Shown: positions 36,570 through 45,957 of the stretch, piece by piece
Layout of the letters: every line of letters starts with the position of its first letter
Numbering within the stretch: position 1 is the first letter of the stretch
Assembly (NCBI RefSeq): GCF_000024085.1
Contig: NC_013166.1
Coordinates: forward strand, 2,542,001-2,606,000
DNA length: 64,000 nt
Reading direction: 5' to 3'
Source of the DNA: Kangiella koreensis DSM 16069
Lineage (GTDB): Bacteria; Pseudomonadota; Gammaproteobacteria; Enterobacterales; Kangiellaceae
Notes under the pieces: generated by a model
What the model was told of the DNA's origin: nothing
What the model saw: the letters and a program-made list of their open reading frames with translations, nothing else
The model's database searches: none
Translations under genes and position numbers: made by a program

Positions 36570-37517
36570 TCATAAATAATTTCGCAATCCCAGCTCCAAA
36601 GGATGGGGATCAAGATAAGCCTGCTGCTTAATATAGTCAGATCCAAATTGAGTCAGGTAATGATTAATTAAGGTGACCGGAACGACCAAGGTAACGAGCC
36701 CCTTTCGGTATTGTTCAATGACCTTCACCAACTCCTGCTTGGCTGCTGAAGTCAGATCGCGTTTTAAATAACCCAAAATATGATAGAGCACATTAGTGTG
36801 TGACTTGCTGGATGCAATCTTCTTTAATATTCGCATCAGCGTGTCTTCGTACTCTTGTAACAGCTCGGTTATTTCTCTCTGTTCTGTATTAGCAACCAGT
36901 CGCCCAAGCTCTTTATAAGCCTGATAGCTATGTGCCATCACCAGGTACTTATAGCGGCTATGGAATTCAATCAATTTCTTCATGCTCGGCTCGTTTACAA
37001 CAGACTCTTTCCATTCATTGTAGGCGAAAACACGAGTAATAAAGTTCTCGCGCAATTTCGGATCCTGCAAACGCCCTTCCTCCTCTACCGGCAAGTTTGG
37101 ATGCAATTTCATAATTTCATCAATATAGACGCCGCGGTAGGATTCCCCGGCTGGGTTGCCATTCTCGTGATACACCTTAACCCGCTCCATACCGCAGCTT
37201 GGCGAATTACGAATTACAATGTAGCCACAGGCGTCTTGAATTCTTGGCATCGTTTTGTGGGCATAGTCGCGTAACTCATCGGTCACATCCAGACTATGGT
37301 CATCGACTTTTTTAACTCGAATATCATCACCCACCCGAACTAAGTGGATCGGTGGTCGAGGAGTTGGTAGCCCAATACCCATTTCAGGACACACTGGCGT
37401 GTACTCAAACCAGTCGCTGAGTACATTCAAACAGTATTTGGATTGCTTATGCCCACCATCAAATCGAACTTTATTTCCAAGCAGGCACGAGCTGATCGCT
37501 ATCTTTATTTTGCTCAT
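36570..37517 (-). CDS. DUF523 / DUF1722 fusion protein
   Basis: A 315-residue protein. Residues 1-150 are DUF523 (SSCLLGNKVRFDGGHKQ, VCPEMGIGLPTPRPPIHLV, IRNSPSCGMERVKVY) with several conserved cysteines. Residues 180-305 are DUF1722 (YbgA-like: LIEFHSRYKYLVMAHS, LKRDLTSAAKQEL, VPVTLINHYL, YIKQQAYLDPHP). The fusion accompanies photolyase genes widely; the function is unsettled. The ATG lies about 7 nt from a possible -10, and no Shine-Dalgarno sequence is present, so the message could be nearly leaderless. Confidence 0.88.
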   Translation of the reverse strand: MSKIKIAISSCLLGNKVRFDGGHKQSKYCLNVLSDWFEYTPVCPEMGIGLPTPRPPIHLVRVGDDIRVKKVDDHSLDVTDELRDYAHKTMPRIQDACGYIVIRNSPSCGMERVKVYHENGNPAGESYRGVYIDEIMKLHPNLPVEEEGRLQDPKLRENFITRVFAYNEWKESVVNEPSMKKLIEFHSRYKYLVMAHSYQAYKELGRLVANTEQREITELLQEYEDTLMRILKKIASSKSHTNVLYHILGYLKRDLTSAAKQELVKVIEQYRKGLVTLVVPVTLINHYLTQFGSDYIKQQAYLDPHPLELGLRNYL

Positions 37518-37523
37518 TTTTTA

Positions 37524-37558
37524 ATTATTGTTAACTCCGTGTGAAGAGCTCGTGAAAA
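37524..37558 (-). promoter_or_regulatory. Promoter box pair 3 (DUF523-phr operon): 11-bp direct repeat
   Basis: Minus-strand boxes TTTTCAC (37558-37552) and TCTTCAC (37547-37541) are 11 bp apart, then an 11-bp gap to AATAAT (37529-37524), a 5-of-6 match to a -10. Same design as the boxes at 33.9 kb. Confidence 0.6.
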
Positions 37559-37567
37559 GCCAAAATT

Positions 37568-37585
37568 TCTCCACGTATTTTTCAC
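37568..37585 (+). promoter_or_regulatory. Promoter box pair 4 (DUF4397 gene): 11-bp direct repeat
   Basis: Plus-strand boxes TCTCCAC (37568-37574) and TTTTCAC (37579-37585) are 11 bp apart and face the DUF4397 gene. AT-rich -10 candidates follow at about 37596. It is divergent from box pair 3. Confidence 0.58.
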
Positions 37586-37635
37586 AAGCTTAAAATTAAA
37601 TTGTTTGCTTCATGATGCTAACAGGAGAGATTGCC

Positions 37636-38985
37636 ATGAAGTTAAAATACTTTTTACTACCTTTTTTAGTGCTTCCCTTGATCGCTTGTAACGATGATGA
37701 CGACAATGATCCGATTGAAGAGATGATGCCACAGAGCTTCAAGGTTCAGGTTGTTCATGCCTCGCAAGACTCACCTAATGTTAATGTTTCCGTTAACGGT
37801 TCAGAAACTTTGTCAGACGTTAACTATAAACAGGCTTCTTCACGTTTAACCTTAGATGAAGGGACTTATACTTTGCAAGTCGACGGCATCACACCAAGCG
37901 GCGATGCAACCGTTATTGGTCCACTAGATGTCAACTTTGCACCTGATCAGTTATACACCGTATTAGCGGTCAATCAAACAGCCTCAATTGAACCACTGGT
38001 GATTAACCAGGCTGACTTTACCCCAGCCGATGGTGAATTAACGGTACAAGTCATTCATGCGGCATCGAATGCGCCAACCGTTGATATTTATTTAACCGCT
38101 CCGGGCACTGACATTTCTGGCACGGCACCAACCACAACATTAAGTTTCAAAGATACTTTGTCAGCGACTGATATTCCAGCTGGTGATTATCAAATACGTG
38201 TCACTCCTACTGGTGACAGTACTGTTGTTTTTGATAGCGGAACTATCAGCTTACCTGCCGGAGTATTGCTCAATGTTGCAGCCGTAGCTAACACCACAAC
38301 TGGCGACAGCCCAATCAGTTTGCTCGCTATTACCGATGAGGGCGCAACTGAGATCCTTGACGTGAACTCACCGGCTGATTTCCGTGTTTTCCACGTCTCA
38401 GCTGATGCTCCAAATGTTGATGTAGTAGTCAATGATGATTTTGCCAATCCAGTAGTGACTGATTTAGCTTTCCCTGATTTTACTGGTTACCTATCCGTAC
38501 CAGAAGCCACCTATAATGCTAAAGTAGTTCCAACAGGTGCTGATACGCCGGTTGTGATTGATGCCGATTTAGCATTAGAGGCAGGTGCTTCTTACTCTGT
38601 GTTAGCCGTTAATGACTTAGCCAATATTGAACCACTTGTATTAGCCGACACCCGTCGAGCCATTTCGACAGAAGCTCAACTAAGAGTTGTTCACGGCTCT
38701 CCAGCCGCAGGTGCTGTTGATATCTATCTAGTCTCACCGGGTACTGACGTTAATGATGTTGAGCCAACTTTGAGTAATGTACCCTTTAAGGCTGAAACCG
38801 GTTACCTTTCTGTTGCTGAAGGTGATTACGATGTAATAGTCACTGCCACAGGCAGTAAAACAGCAGCTATTGGCCCAGCAGCAATCTCATTGTCTAATGG
38901 TGGAATCTACACCATTATAGCTCGTGACAATGCAGGTGGTGGTGCCCCACTGAATGTCATTCTTGCTGATGACTTTGTGCTCTAG
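37636..38985 (+). CDS. DUF4397 repeat lipoprotein
   Basis: A 449-residue lipoprotein from ATG 37636 (GGAGAG ribosome binding site). Signal KLKYFLLPFLVLPLIAC with an acidic stretch after the lipid cysteine (NDDDDND). Four tandem DUF4397 beta-sandwich repeats begin QVVHASQDSPNVNV, QVIHAASNAPTVDI, RVFHVSADAPNVDV and RVVHGSPAAGAVDI, each about 100 residues. Probably a surface or periplasmic protein. It shares the box-pair promoter with the lipid and photolyase genes, suggesting a cell-envelope role in the same stress response. Monocistronic, with a terminator downstream. Confidence 0.88.
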   Translation: MKLKYFLLPFLVLPLIACNDDDDNDPIEEMMPQSFKVQVVHASQDSPNVNVSVNGSETLSDVNYKQASSRLTLDEGTYTLQVDGITPSGDATVIGPLDVNFAPDQLYTVLAVNQTASIEPLVINQADFTPADGELTVQVIHAASNAPTVDIYLTAPGTDISGTAPTTTLSFKDTLSATDIPAGDYQIRVTPTGDSTVVFDSGTISLPAGVLLNVAAVANTTTGDSPISLLAITDEGATEILDVNSPADFRVFHVSADAPNVDVVVNDDFANPVVTDLAFPDFTGYLSVPEATYNAKVVPTGADTPVVIDADLALEAGASYSVLAVNDLANIEPLVLADTRRAISTEAQLRVVHGSPAAGAVDIYLVSPGTDVNDVEPTLSNVPFKAETGYLSVAEGDYDVIVTATGSKTAAIGPAAISLSNGGIYTIIARDNAGGGAPLNVILADDFVL

Positions 38986-39008
38986 GCACTTCCATAACTG
39001 TCAGACAC

Positions 39009-39040
39009 AAAAAAGGCCTCATCAGAGGCCTTTTTCTTTT
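39009..39040. terminator. Bidirectional terminator between the DUF4397 gene and greA
   Basis: AAAAAGGCCTC (39010-39020) pairs with GAGGCCTTTTT (39025-39035), flanked by A- and T-runs, so it works on both strands between two convergent units. Confidence 0.9.
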
Positions 39041-39052
39041 TTCTTGAGCTAG

Positions 39053-39535
39053 CTAAAGATACAAAACCTCAGCAATTTCATATTCAACACTACCTTTTGG
39101 CGTCTGAATATTGGCGATATCACCTTCTTCTTTTCCAATCAAACCGCGTGCAATTGGCGAGTTAATGGAAAGTTTATTTTTCTTAATATCAGCCTCATCG
39201 TCACCAACAATTTTGTACTGAACTTCATCGGCGTTATTGTCATCCATATTAATCAGAATAACAGTTGAACCAAAAATCACCTTGCCGTTGTTGCTTATTT
39301 TAGTAACATCGACAATTTGTGAGTTTGACAATTTAGCTTCAATTTCCTGAATACGTCCTTCAATGAAACCTTGTTGTTCACGCGCCGCGTGGTATTCAGC
39401 ATTTTCTTTTAGGTCACCATGCTCACGTGCTTCAGCGATGGCCGCAACTACTTGCGGCCTTTTCACTTTTTTCAGCTCATTTAACTCAGTCTGTAGCGCT
39501 TCTGCGCCTTCGACTGTCATAGGAACTCGATTCAT
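39053..39535 (-). CDS. greA: Transcription elongation factor GreA
   Basis: A 160-residue GreA: an N-terminal antiparallel coiled coil ([27 protein letters not shown], acidic tip [20 protein letters not shown]), then the FKBP-like C-terminal domain ending [32 protein letters not shown]. It rescues backtracked RNA polymerase by stimulating transcript cleavage. Its ATG overlaps the carB stop by 4 bp, as in many gammaproteobacteria. Confidence 0.98.
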   Translation of the reverse strand: MNRVPMTVEGAEALQTELNELKKVKRPQVVAAIAEAREHGDLKENAEYHAAREQQGFIEGRIQEIEAKLSNSQIVDVTKISNNGKVIFGSTVILINMDDNNADEVQYKIVGDDEADIKKNKLSINSPIARGLIGKEEGDIANIQTPKGSVEYEIAEVLYL

Positions 39536-42500
39536 CGCTCATCAACCTGTGTGTGTAGTTCTTGCACTGAGTAAATCTGACTACGACCATTCTCCTTCAT
39601 CGCTGCACAAGATGCCACAGCTCCCGCCAAGGTAGTTGTGTATGGCACTTTATGTTGCAGTGCGCTACGACGTATCAAGAATGAGTCAGCAATCGCCTGT
39701 TTACCTTCAGTGGTATTAATAATGTAATCCACTTCACCGTTTTTAATGTAGTCAACAATGTGCGGACGACCTTCAAACATCTTGTTGATGCGCTGACATG
39801 GAATACCAGCTTCACGAATTGCTCGTGCTGTTCCGCCCGTCGCTAACAACTCAAAACCTTGCTCTGCCAATGAACGCGCTACTGCCGGCAAACCATTTCG
39901 GTCCGCTTCACGCACACTGATAATGACTTGTCCGGAATCCGGTACCGCCTGGCCTCCACCCAGCTTTGCTTTGTAGAAAGCATCACCAAATGTTTTACCA
40001 ACCCCCATCGCTTCGCCTGTTGATTTCATCTCAGGGCCAAGAATAGGGTCAGAACCCGGGAACTTGTTGAATGGGAATACCGGTTCTTTAACCGAGAAGT
40101 AGCGAGGAATAATTTCTTTAGTAAAGCCTGTTTCAGCTAATGTCTTACCGGCCATCACTGACGCAGCAACTTTCGCCATTGGCGTGCCGGTTGCTTTTGA
40201 AACAAATGGCACGGTACGTGATGCACGTGGGTTCACTTCAAGAATGAAAATTCTCTCACCTTGAATAGCAAACTGGGCGTTCATCAAGCCGCGAACTTTA
40301 AGCTCTTTTGCCATGACCAACATCTGACGACGCAGTTCATCCTGCACTTCTTTGCTTAAGCTAAATGGAGGAATCGAACAGGCTGAGTCACCGGAGTGAA
40401 CACCTGCTTGCTCAATATGCTCCATGATGCCGCCAATCAGAATATTCTTACCGTCAAAAATCGCATCAACGTCAACCTCAATCGCGTCATCCAGGAAGCG
40501 GTCTAACAATACTGGCGACTCGTTCGAAACGCTCACTGCATCGTTCATATAACGACGCAATTCTTCTTCGTTATAAACGATTTCCATCGCGCGTCCGCCT
40601 AATACGTAAGAAGGGCGAACCACTAGCGGATAACCAATTTCTTCTGCCAGGCGTACACCTTCTTCCATGTTACGCGCTGTGCGGTTAGGTGGCTGTAACA
40701 AACCTAAGCGGTTAATCGCTCGCTGGAATCGCTCACGGTCTTCTGCTCGGTCAATCGCATCAGGAGAAGTACCAATGATTGGTACGCCAGCTGCTTCCAA
40801 ATCACGCGCCAGTTTCAATGGTGTCTGACCACCATAATGAACAATCACACCTTTTGGCTTTTCAATATCGACAATCGCCAATACATCTTCAAGCGTTAAT
40901 GGCTCAAAATACAAGCGATCCGAGGTATCGTAATCGGTTGAAACCGTTTCTGGGTTACAGTTAACCATGATAGTTTCGTAACCATCGTCACGCATCGCAA
41001 AAGCGGCATGAACACAGCAGTAATCAAACTCAATACCTTGCCCGATACGGTTTGGTCCACCACCTAAAATCATAATCTTATCGCGGTCAGTCGGATTCGC
41101 TTCGCACTCTTCTTCATAAGTTGAATACATGTAAGCGGTACTGGTAGCAAACTCAGCCGCACAGGTATCTACTCGCTTGAACACTGGAATTACCCCAAGT
41201 TCTTTACGAAGCTTGCGAATTTCTTTTTCACTGATGGCGAAGATATCAGCCAGTCTTTGATCCGCGAAACCTTTGCGCTTAATGTGACGCATTAAGTCTG
41301 CATCTAAGTCCGAGAACGATTTGTCTTTTAGACTTTCTTCAATTTGAATAAGCTCTTGAATCTGAATCAGGAACCATTTATCGATTCCAGTCAGTTCAAA
41401 CACTTCGTCCAGTGACCAGCCCTTACGGAAAGCATCACCGATGTACCAGATACGATCTGAACCAGGCACACGCAAGTTTTGACGAAGCGTATCAACCCAG
41501 CTCTCATCATCCTCAGCCAGCTTTGGTTCGAAACCAGAAGAGCCAACTTCCAAACCACGAATTGCTTTTTGGAACGACTCCTGGAAATTACGACCAATCG
41601 CCATGACCTCACCCACAGATTTCATCTGGGTGGTTAGGGTCTTATCAACATTCGGGAATTTTTCGAAATTGAAGCGAGGGATTTTAGTGACTACGTAGTC
41701 GATGCTCGGCTCGAACGAAGCAGGTGTTTTGCCACCGGTAATTTCGTTTTGCAGTTCATCGAGGGTGTAGCCAACCGCCAGTTTTGCGGCTACTTTAGCA
41801 ATCGGGAAACCGGTTGCTTTTGAAGCCAATGCTGATGAACGCGATACACGCGGGTTCATTTCAATGATGGTCATGCGGCCATTTTCGGGGTTAATCGCAA
41901 ACTGAACGTTCGAACCACCGGTTTCAACGCCAATCTCGCGCAATACTGCAAGCGATGCATTACGCATGCGCTGATATTCTTTATCGGTTAATGTTTGCGC
42001 TGGCGCAACGGTAATCGAGTCGCCGGTATGCACACCCATTGGGTCAAAGTTTTCGATAGAGCAGATGATAATACAGTTGTCATTCTTATCACGAACAACT
42101 TCCATCTCATACTCTTTCCAACCGATTAATGATTCATCAATTAATAATTCATTGGTTGGCGACAAATCCAATCCGCGTAAGCAGATTTCTTCAAATTCTT
42201 CTTTGTTGTACGCGATACCGCCGCCCGTACCACCCATGGTAAAGGAAGGACGGATAATACAAGGGAAGCCAACTTCTTTCTGTACTTTCCAGGCATCTTC
42301 AAGGCTGTGTGCAACTTGCTGACGAGGTTGGTCTAAACCAATTTTTGACATCGCTTTGGCGAACAACTCACGATCTTCTGCTTTGTCGATTGCTTCACGC
42401 GTTGCACCAATCATTTCCACACCGTGGATTTCTAAAACACCGCGTGAGGCTAGATCCAACGCACAGTTCAATGCAGTCTGGCCACCCATAGTCGGTAGAA

Positions 42501-42756
42501 TCGCGTCTGGCTTTTCTTTTTCGATAATTTTCGCAACCACTTCCCAATGAATTGGCTCGATGTAGGTCACATCCGCCATGTTCGGGTCAGTCATAATGGT
42601 TGCCGGGTTCGAGTTGACCAAAATCACTCGGAAACCCTCTTCACGCAAAGCCTTACAGGCCTGAGCGCCGGAATAGTCGAATTCGCAAGCCTGGCCAATA
42701 ATGATTGGGCCAGCGCCTAAAATCAGAATACTTTTAATATCAGTACGTTTTGGCAT
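39532..42756 (-). CDS. carB: Carbamoyl-phosphate synthase large subunit
   Basis: A 1074-residue enzyme with two homologous ATP-grasp halves (carboxyphosphate domain about 1-400; carbamoyl-phosphate domain about 550-930), an oligomerisation domain and a C-terminal MGS-like allosteric domain ([32 protein letters not shown]). Motifs: [21 protein letters not shown] and [19 protein letters not shown]. It makes carbamoyl phosphate for arginine and pyrimidine synthesis using ammonia channelled from CarA. Operon carA-carB-greA. Confidence 0.99.
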   Translation of the reverse strand: MPKRTDIKSILILGAGPIIIGQACEFDYSGAQACKALREEGFRVILVNSNPATIMTDPNMADVTYIEPIHWEVVAKIIEKEKPDAILPTMGGQTALNCALDLASRGVLEIHGVEMIGATREAIDKAEDRELFAKAMSKIGLDQPRQQVAHSLEDAWKVQKEVGFPCIIRPSFTMGGTGGGIAYNKEEFEEICLRGLDLSPTNELLIDESLIGWKEYEMEVVRDKNDNCIIICSIENFDPMGVHTGDSITVAPAQTLTDKEYQRMRNASLAVLREIGVETGGSNVQFAINPENGRMTIIEMNPRVSRSSALASKATGFPIAKVAAKLAVGYTLDELQNEITGGKTPASFEPSIDYVVTKIPRFNFEKFPNVDKTLTTQMKSVGEVMAIGRNFQESFQKAIRGLEVGSSGFEPKLAEDDESWVDTLRQNLRVPGSDRIWYIGDAFRKGWSLDEVFELTGIDKWFLIQIQELIQIEESLKDKSFSDLDADLMRHIKRKGFADQRLADIFAISEKEIRKLRKELGVIPVFKRVDTCAAEFATSTAYMYSTYEEECEANPTDRDKIMILGGGPNRIGQGIEFDYCCVHAAFAMRDDGYETIMVNCNPETVSTDYDTSDRLYFEPLTLEDVLAIVDIEKPKGVIVHYGGQTPLKLARDLEAAGVPIIGTSPDAIDRAEDRERFQRAINRLGLLQPPNRTARNMEEGVRLAEEIGYPLVVRPSYVLGGRAMEIVYNEEELRRYMNDAVSVSNESPVLLDRFLDDAIEVDVDAIFDGKNILIGGIMEHIEQAGVHSGDSACSIPPFSLSKEVQDELRRQMLVMAKELKVRGLMNAQFAIQGERIFILEVNPRASRTVPFVSKATGTPMAKVAASVMAGKTLAETGFTKEIIPRYFSVKEPVFPFNKFPGSDPILGPEMKSTGEAMGVGKTFGDAFYKAKLGGGQAVPDSGQVIISVREADRNGLPAVARSLAEQGFELLATGGTARAIREAGIPCQRINKMFEGRPHIVDYIKNGEVDYIINTTEGKQAIADSFLIRRSALQHKVPYTTTLAGAVASCAAMKENGRSQIYSVQELHTQVDER

Positions 42757-42770
42757 GTCTCAATCGTCTC

Positions 42771-43937
42771 CTAAGCTTTGTGTTGTTCCATCAATTCAAT
42801 GAAGTGGTCGAACAATGGTGCAGCATCGTGTGGACCGGGACTTGCTTCAGGGTGACCCTGGAAGCTAAACGCAGGCTTATCCGTACGCTTGATACCCTGT
42901 AGGGTGCCATCGAATAGGGAACGATGAGTTGCTTTTAAGTTATCCGGTAACGATTTCTCGTCTGCCGCAAAACCGTGGTTTTGGCTGGTAATCATAACCG
43001 TGCCATCTGCTACGTCTTGCACAGGATGGTTGGCGCCGTGGTGGCCAAACTTCATCTTCGCCGTCTTGCCGCCGCTGGCCAGAGCCAACAACTGATGTCC
43101 AAGACAGATACCGAACACTGGAATATTGGTTTCTAGAACTTCTTGAATCGCCTTAATCGCGTAATCGCAAGGCTCCGGGTCACCTGGGCCATTGGATAGG
43201 AAAATACCATCAGGCTTCATCGCCAGAACTTCGCTCGCGGGAGTCTGTGCTGGCACAACCGTCAAATCACAACCGCGCTCAACCAGCATTCTCAAGATAT
43301 TGTGTTTAGCACCGAAGTCATAAGCAACAACTTTGAACTTAGCTTCTTTGAGTTTGCCGTAGCCTTCTTCTAAAGACCAGGTGCTGTCTTGCCAAGTGTA
43401 GCTTTCCTTGGTGGAGACTACTTTTGCCAAATCCATTCCTTTCAAGCCCGGAAACTCTTTAGCCAGCTCTAATGCTTTATCAGCATCTGGAGCCTCACCT
43501 GCAATGATACAGCCACTCAAAGCACCCTTATCACGCAAGATTCGCGTTAAGCGACGCGTATCAATGTCTGCAATGGCGACTTTCTTATGGCGCTTTAAAT
43601 AGTCTGATAAAGACTCTTCGCTGCGATAATTGCTGTGTAATAAAGGAAGGTCACGAATGATTAATGCTTCAGCCCAAAGATTGGTCGATTCAACATCTTC
43701 GGAATTGGCACCGGTGTTACCGATGTGGGGATAAGTGAGGGTTACCATCTGCTTAGCGTAGGAAGGGTCAGTTAAAATCTCCTGATATCCTGTCATGGCG
43801 GTATTGAAAACCACCTCGCCTACTGCATGTCCTTCGTAACCGATTGAAACTCCGTGAAAAACACTACCATCTTCAAGAACTAAAATGGCGGGCTGCTGGG
43901 CGGGTCTTAGCAGCTGTTGAGACTCTTGTTCTAACAA
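42771..43937 (-). CDS. carA: Carbamoyl-phosphate synthase small subunit
   Basis: Starts are ambiguous. I choose TTG 43937 because GGAGG lies 5 nt upstream, giving 388 residues; an ATG at 43949 and a GTG at 43979 are also in frame. N-terminal domain: [16 protein letters not shown] and [14 protein letters not shown]. Class I glutamine amidotransferase domain: catalytic Cys in [15 protein letters not shown], His and Glu in [13 protein letters not shown]. It hydrolyses glutamine and supplies ammonia to CarB. 14-bp gap to carB. Confidence 0.97.
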   Translation of the reverse strand: MLEQESQQLLRPAQQPAILVLEDGSVFHGVSIGYEGHAVGEVVFNTAMTGYQEILTDPSYAKQMVTLTYPHIGNTGANSEDVESTNLWAEALIIRDLPLLHSNYRSEESLSDYLKRHKKVAIADIDTRRLTRILRDKGALSGCIIAGEAPDADKALELAKEFPGLKGMDLAKVVSTKESYTWQDSTWSLEEGYGKLKEAKFKVVAYDFGAKHNILRMLVERGCDLTVVPAQTPASEVLAMKPDGIFLSNGPGDPEPCDYAIKAIQEVLETNIPVFGICLGHQLLALASGGKTAKMKFGHHGANHPVQDVADGTVMITSQNHGFAADEKSLPDNLKATHRSLFDGTLQGIKRTDKPAFSFQGHPEASPGPHDAAPLFDHFIELMEQHKA

Positions 43938-44014
43938 AGAAACCTCCATTTTTTTTAGGCGCAAAAAATTTGGGCTCACAATCTAAATGAGTCCAGCAAA
44001 TTGTTTACTTAGTG

Positions 44015-44064
44015 GAATTTTGGCAAATTCTGCGCATTATAATGGAAATGGGGTTTGATGTCTA
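44015..44064 (-). promoter_or_regulatory. carA promoter with an inverted repeat over the start site
   Basis: Minus strand: TAGACA (44064-44059, 5 of 6 to TTGACA), 17 bp, TATAAT (44041-44036). The inverted repeat GAATTT-TGGC-AAATTC (44015-44030) covers the expected transcription start. The arms do not fit the ArgR box spacing (TGAAT-4-ATTCA). It sits between the small-RNA terminator and carA. Confidence 0.65.
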
Positions 44065-44130
44065 TTTAAGCGGGGCTTACCAATGAGATAACAGAGCTAT
44101 GGCAACCGCTTATTTTTTGTTTGTTATCCG

Positions 44131-44158
44131 AAAAAGAAAAAGGGCGGATAAACCGCCC
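44131..44158 (-). terminator. Intrinsic terminator of the candidate small RNA
   Basis: On the minus strand GGGCGG (44158-44153) pairs with CCGCCC (44147-44142) around TTTAT, and TTTTTCTTTTT follows (44141-44131). A textbook rho-independent terminator about 70 bp before the carA promoter -35. Confidence 0.88.
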
Positions 44159-44260
44159 ATTTTCAATTGGCCTCATGCCCCTTAGGTGCTCCCTGCTACT
44201 TCCGTGTGTCACCATGTCCTTCGGTTAGATTTCCTTACGTGCGTCCCTTGCACAGTTGTT
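44131..44260 (-). ncRNA. Candidate CsrB/RsmZ-type regulatory RNA
   Basis: The minus strand carries five GGA motifs in about 80 nt (CAAGGGACG, TAAGGAAAT, GAAGGACAT, CACGGAAGT, CAGGGAGC) and no credible frame. The first lies in a hairpin loop, GTGC-AAGGGAC-GCAC (44253-44239), the form CsrA/RsmE recognises; GC-AGGGA-GC and ACC-GAAGGACAT-GGT can also form small stem-loops. A strong terminator (GGGCGG, TTTAT loop, CCGCCC, then T-run) ends it at 44131. Two UvrY/GacA-like sites lie upstream (44414-44454). The 5' end is unknown, perhaps as far as about 44370, in which case a hairpin at 44291-44313 is included. Such RNAs titrate CsrA. Confidence 0.62.
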
Positions 44261-44290
44261 AATCTACTCTTTTTTGAGCCAATAACAACA

Positions 44291-44313
44291 AGGCCTGACA
44301 CGATGTCAGGCCT
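44291..44313. terminator. Perfect hairpin between dapB and the candidate small RNA
   Basis: AGGCCTGACA (44291-44300) pairs with TGTCAGGCCT (44304-44313) around CGA; on the minus strand it is followed by TTGTTGTTATT. It may terminate dapB or be the 5' stem-loop of the small RNA. Confidence 0.6.
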
Positions 44314-44413
44314 GCATTAAATATAAAAACCTTTATAAATCAATTAACTAGATAAAATCTGTAGCGGAAAAAGCATATTATCTGAATGATCTTAAGGCGC
44401 TAGACTACAGATC

Positions 44414-44454
44414 CTTGAGAGATCGCTTACAAACACCATGGACGATCTCTTACA
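44414..44454. promoter_or_regulatory. Two UvrY/GacA-like binding sites
   Basis: CTTGAGAGATCGCTTACA (44414-44431) matches the published Escherichia coli UvrY sequence TGTGAGAGATCTCTTACA at 15 of 18 positions (consensus from memory). A second copy, CATGGACGATCTCTTACA (44437-44454), matches 13 of 18. They are spaced 23 bp apart, 60-85 bp upstream of a possible -10 (GATAAT, 44382-44377 on the minus strand). Confidence 0.6.
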
Positions 44455-44500
44455 AGCAATGCACATCTGATTGAACACTTTTTGAACAATATGTTTTTTG

Positions 44501-45304
44501 TCAGTCCTTGAGCCCTAAAACGTCCTGCATATCGTACAATCCGGCTGGTTTTCCCAGCAACCATTTGGCCGCTTCTATCGCTCCCTGAGCGAAACATTGT
44601 CGGGTTTGCGCCTCGTGGCGTAAGGTGACCAACTCACCCTTTAAAGCAAACACCACCTCATGAGTGCCGACGATATCGCCGCCTCGCATCACTGAAAAAC
44701 CAATCGCTCCCGGTTCTCGTTCACCGATTCCATGACGCGCCCATTCGGCCACATTATCAAGGTCTCGACCTTGTGTATCTGCAACAGCTTCACCTAACGC
44801 CAAGGCTGTGCCTGATGGCGAATCTTTCTTGTATTTATGATGCGCTTCGAAAATCTCGATATCCGACTTATCGCCGAGTAACCTGGTTGCCTGTTTCACG
44901 AGTCCTAATAAACTGTTAACGCCGAGACTGTAGTTGGCTGCAAAAACAATCGGAATCGATTGTGCTGCTTCAGTAATCGCCTGCTTCTGTTCATCACTAA
45001 AACCTGTAGTACCGATAACCACCGGTGAGTTGGCACTTACTGCATGGGACAAAGTTTCGATTGAATGCTCTGGCAAACTAAAATCAATTAGCACTTTTCG
45101 CTCATTCAAAGTAACTGATAAATCATCGCCAACAAACACGCCCTGCGGTTCCATGCCAACTAAATAACCAATATCAGTCCCCAGCTTTTGATGTTGCGCA
45201 CGCGCCATAGCGCCAACAATTTCCACCTGGCTATCACTAGCTGCGGCCTTGAGCAGTTCCTGTCCCATTCGTCCAGTGCAGGCATTAATTACAATTGGGG
45301 TCAT
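44501..45304 (-). CDS. dapB: 4-hydroxy-tetrahydrodipicolinate reductase
   Basis: A 267-residue reductase from ATG 45304 (AGGA upstream; a TTG at 45310 is also possible). N-terminal Rossmann motif IVINACTGRMGQELLKAA, catalytic region EIFEAHHKYKKDSPSGTALALGEAV (about 150-175) and VMRGGDIVGTHEVVFAL. It catalyses the NAD(P)H-dependent step to tetrahydrodipicolinate for lysine and diaminopimelate. Here it follows an OPT transporter and a SGNH hydrolase gene. Confidence 0.97.
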   Translation of the reverse strand: MTPIVINACTGRMGQELLKAAASDSQVEIVGAMARAQHQKLGTDIGYLVGMEPQGVFVGDDLSVTLNERKVLIDFSLPEHSIETLSHAVSANSPVVIGTTGFSDEQKQAITEAAQSIPIVFAANYSLGVNSLLGLVKQATRLLGDKSDIEIFEAHHKYKKDSPSGTALALGEAVADTQGRDLDNVAEWARHGIGEREPGAIGFSVMRGGDIVGTHEVVFALKGELVTLRHEAQTRQCFAQGAIEAAKWLLGKPAGLYDMQDVLGLKD

Positions 45305-45336
45305 AAACAACTTGTCCTATAAATTCGTGCATTCAG

Positions 45337-45957
45337 TTAAGGCAAAGCGCCTTCATCTTTTAAAGTCTCTGCGATTTTTTCCGCTAATACTCGATAGCCT
45401 TGCGCGTTCAGGTGTATTTGATCCGACTTGTACTTTTTGGTCTTCAACAAATCCGACACCTCACCGCGCATATAGGCCACTTGATGCTCTTCGGCCAATT
45501 CATCATAAAAGCCTGCAACCGATGAGAAAAGATTTTTCTCGGGCACACCCATCAACAAAACCTGTACATTATTCTGTTTAGCAATATCGATCATCTGCGC
45601 CAGGTTTTGCTTGGTTTGGTTCTGATTGTGATTACGCAAAATATCATTACCCCCTTCCAGCAAAATAACCAGCTCCGGATTGTATTGCATCAACACATCC
45701 TCAAAGCGGGCCAAGCCCCGATCGGTAGTCTCACCTGAAATTCCGGCGTTGACGACTTCCAATCCAGTAATCATTGCTAACTGGCTGGGGTAGCTGCCTT
45801 CTTTCGAAGCACCGATACCTTCCGTTAAACTATCACCAAAAGCAACAATGGTCGCGTTCGAACTTAACGGCTGTAGCTTTGGGTCGCTGCAGGCAGTTAA
45901 CAATACACTGCCTACCAGAATTAGGGTCAAACATAGGTATTTCTTTAATTCTGCCAT
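45337..45957 (-). CDS. SGNH/GDSL-type esterase lipoprotein
   Basis: A 206-residue lipoprotein (signal MAELKKYLCLTLILVGSVLLTAC, lipobox LTAC). SGNH hydrolase blocks: block I IVAFGDSLTEGIG (catalytic Ser), block II NAGISGETT, block III LLEGGNDILR, block V SDQIHLNAQGYRVLAE (Asp-His). It resembles TesA-like arylesterase/thioesterase I. Anchored in the periplasm. The ATG overlaps the OPT-gene stop by one base, so the two are coupled. Confidence 0.9.
   Translation of the reverse strand: MAELKKYLCLTLILVGSVLLTACSDPKLQPLSSNATIVAFGDSLTEGIGASKEGSYPSQLAMITGLEVVNAGISGETTDRGLARFEDVLMQYNPELVILLEGGNDILRNHNQNQTKQNLAQMIDIAKQNNVQVLLMGVPEKNLFSSVAGFYDELAEEHQVAYMRGEVSDLLKTKKYKSDQIHLNAQGYRVLAEKIAETLKDEGALP

Noticed and set aside
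44015..44030. An ArgR box at carA
   Set aside because: The arms are separated by 4 bp in the wrong order of bases and do not match TGAAT-4-ATTCA.
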